DNA of 64,000 nt from Faucicola mancuniensis. Lineage in GTDB: Bacteria; Pseudomonadota; Gammaproteobacteria; Pseudomonadales; Moraxellaceae. Positions within the stretch are counted from its first letter, which is position 1; each line of letters starts with the position of its first letter. Below, in pieces: positions 63,291 to 64,000 of this stretch. Under the pieces are notes generated by a model. That model made no database searches. It saw only the letters and a list, made by a program, of their open reading frames with translations, and had not been told where the DNA came from. Location: contig NZ_CP171363.1 in NCBI RefSeq assembly GCF_046523945.1, positions 1,674,001 through 1,738,000 of the forward strand, given 5' to 3'. The position numbers and the translations under genes are program-made.

Positions 63291-64000
63291 ATGTGTGGAG
63301 TTGTCGGTATTGCAGGTCATAGCCCTGTCAATCAGATGTTGTATGATGCGTTGATGATGTTACAACATCGTGGACAAGATGCGGCAGGGATTGTTACTTG
63401 TCATGACAATCGTTTGTTTTTACGCAAAGAAAATGGCATGGTGCGTGATGTGTTTATGAATCAGCATATGATTCGTTTAAAGGGCAATCAGGGTATCGGT
63501 CATGTGCGTTATCCGACCGCAGGTACGGCAAGCAGTGCCGAAGCCCAGCCGTTCTATGTTAATTCGCCATACGGCATTACGCTGGCTCACAATGGTAACT
63601 TGACCAATGCCGAAAGTATTGCCGAGTCGCTATTTAGTGAGGATAAACGTCATATCAATACTGATTCGGACTCAGAAGTGCTACTCAACGTTTTGGCACA
63701 CGAAATGCAAAAAATCGGTAAAATTGAGCCAAGTCCTGATGATATTTTTCATGCGGTGACCCAAGTGTATGAGCGTATTGAAGGGGCGTATGCGGTGGTT
63801 GCTATGATTACAGGTTATGGCATTTTGGCGTTTAGAGACCCCAATGGTATTCGTCCGTTGATTTATGGTGAACGCAAAGCCGACAATGGCGGTATGGAAT
63901 ATATGGTTGCGTCTGAGTCGGTGGCTTTGACGGCGTTGGGTTTTGATATTGTGCGTGATGTCAAACCAGGTGAAGCAATTTTTATCAATGAAAACAATGA
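63291..64000 (+). CDS. purF: Amidophosphoribosyltransferase, N-terminal part
   Basis: The first 236 codons of PurF, which catalyses the first committed step of purine synthesis (PRPP plus glutamine). MCGVVGIAGH has the catalytic Cys2 (the start Met is removed in the mature enzyme). LQHRGQDAAGI, GHVRYPTAG and LAHNGNLTN are the class-II glutaminase motifs. AAGGGG lies seven bases before ATG 63291. The gene runs off the right edge of the window. Confidence 0.95.
   Translation, partial: MCGVVGIAGHSPVNQMLYDALMMLQHRGQDAAGIVTCHDNRLFLRKENGMVRDVFMNQHMIRLKGNQGIGHVRYPTAGTASSAEAQPFYVNSPYGITLAHNGNLTNAESIAESLFSEDKRHINTDSDSEVLLNVLAHEMQKIGKIEPSPDDIFHAVTQVYERIEGAYAVVAMITGYGILAFRDPNGIRPLIYGERKADNGGMEYMVASESVALTALGFDIVRDVKPGEAIFINENN

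Overview
The window looks like chromosome of a Moraxellaceae bacterium, most probably Moraxella or a close relative. It is AT-rich (I judge roughly 40% GC by eye). It combines ZipA, LigA, SMC, LldD/LldP, a TonB-type transducer, TolQRAB, LptE-HolA and rpsA-ihfB-lapA-pyrF in gammaproteobacterial style, with protein sequences and repeats typical of that family. Most genes are housekeeping; accessory material is limited to a few scars.

Layout. 1-2763 is the 3' end of an rRNA operon (23S, 5S, terminator). 2845-5511 holds hslO, a lone GltI-like binding lipoprotein and ndk. 5729-7220 is a tRNA gene (CAU anticodon) followed by an eroded accessory patch: a coding remnant without a start, an HTH gene resembling transposase N-termini, a dead IS1595-type transposase, and a truncated HKD/phospholipase-D-like fragment. 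7487-14319 is smc-zipA-ligA. 14320-15163 is a small decay zone: paired hairpins, a lipoprotein remnant, tRNA-Lys, and a VapB-like antitoxin whose VapC survives only as a C-terminal stub. 15274-21298 has macAB, an unknown gene, a TonB-like gene and a HAD phosphatase. 21339-24514 is the divergent lactate pair lldD/lldP. 24578-29699 holds a rubredoxin/rubredoxin-reductase fusion, a short gene with an in-frame TGA, an acyl-CoA-dehydrogenase-like flavoprotein, an AhpD-like protein and a CynX-type transporter.

29872-33908 is a minus-strand run holB-pilZ-SCP2-membrane protein-lptE-holA. 34040-39075 carries a multi-span membrane protein usually annotated as recombinase Gcr, a Nif3 protein and an MltF-like transglycosylase behind a 611-bp intergenic region with an internal terminator. 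39124-43847 has apaH, rsmA, ychF, lolD and cmk. 43976-48990 is rpsA, an IS5-family insertion, ihfB, lapA, pyrF and a histidine phosphatase. 49099-54362 (mostly minus strand) has a fatty acid desaturase, two entericidin-like lipoproteins, trmL, tusDCE and a PuuP-like permease. 54738-61118 has a 46-aa membrane protein, an unknown gene and tolQRAB followed by a second, lipidated TolB-like propeller and a small membrane protein. The end is pyrD, cvpA and the 5' part of purF.

The most notable observations are: (i) a TolB-propeller lipoprotein directly behind tolB, where pal is normally found; (ii) a MITE-like family with ends close to AGAACCTGTATTCACAAC, present as two paired elements and two solo ends; (iii) the degraded tRNA-adjacent island and the toxin-less VapB; (iv) small genes at 50872, 54738 and the interrupted gene at 26021; and (v) the intergenic region 37148-37758. 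I saw no CRISPR array, complete prophage or obvious defence island.
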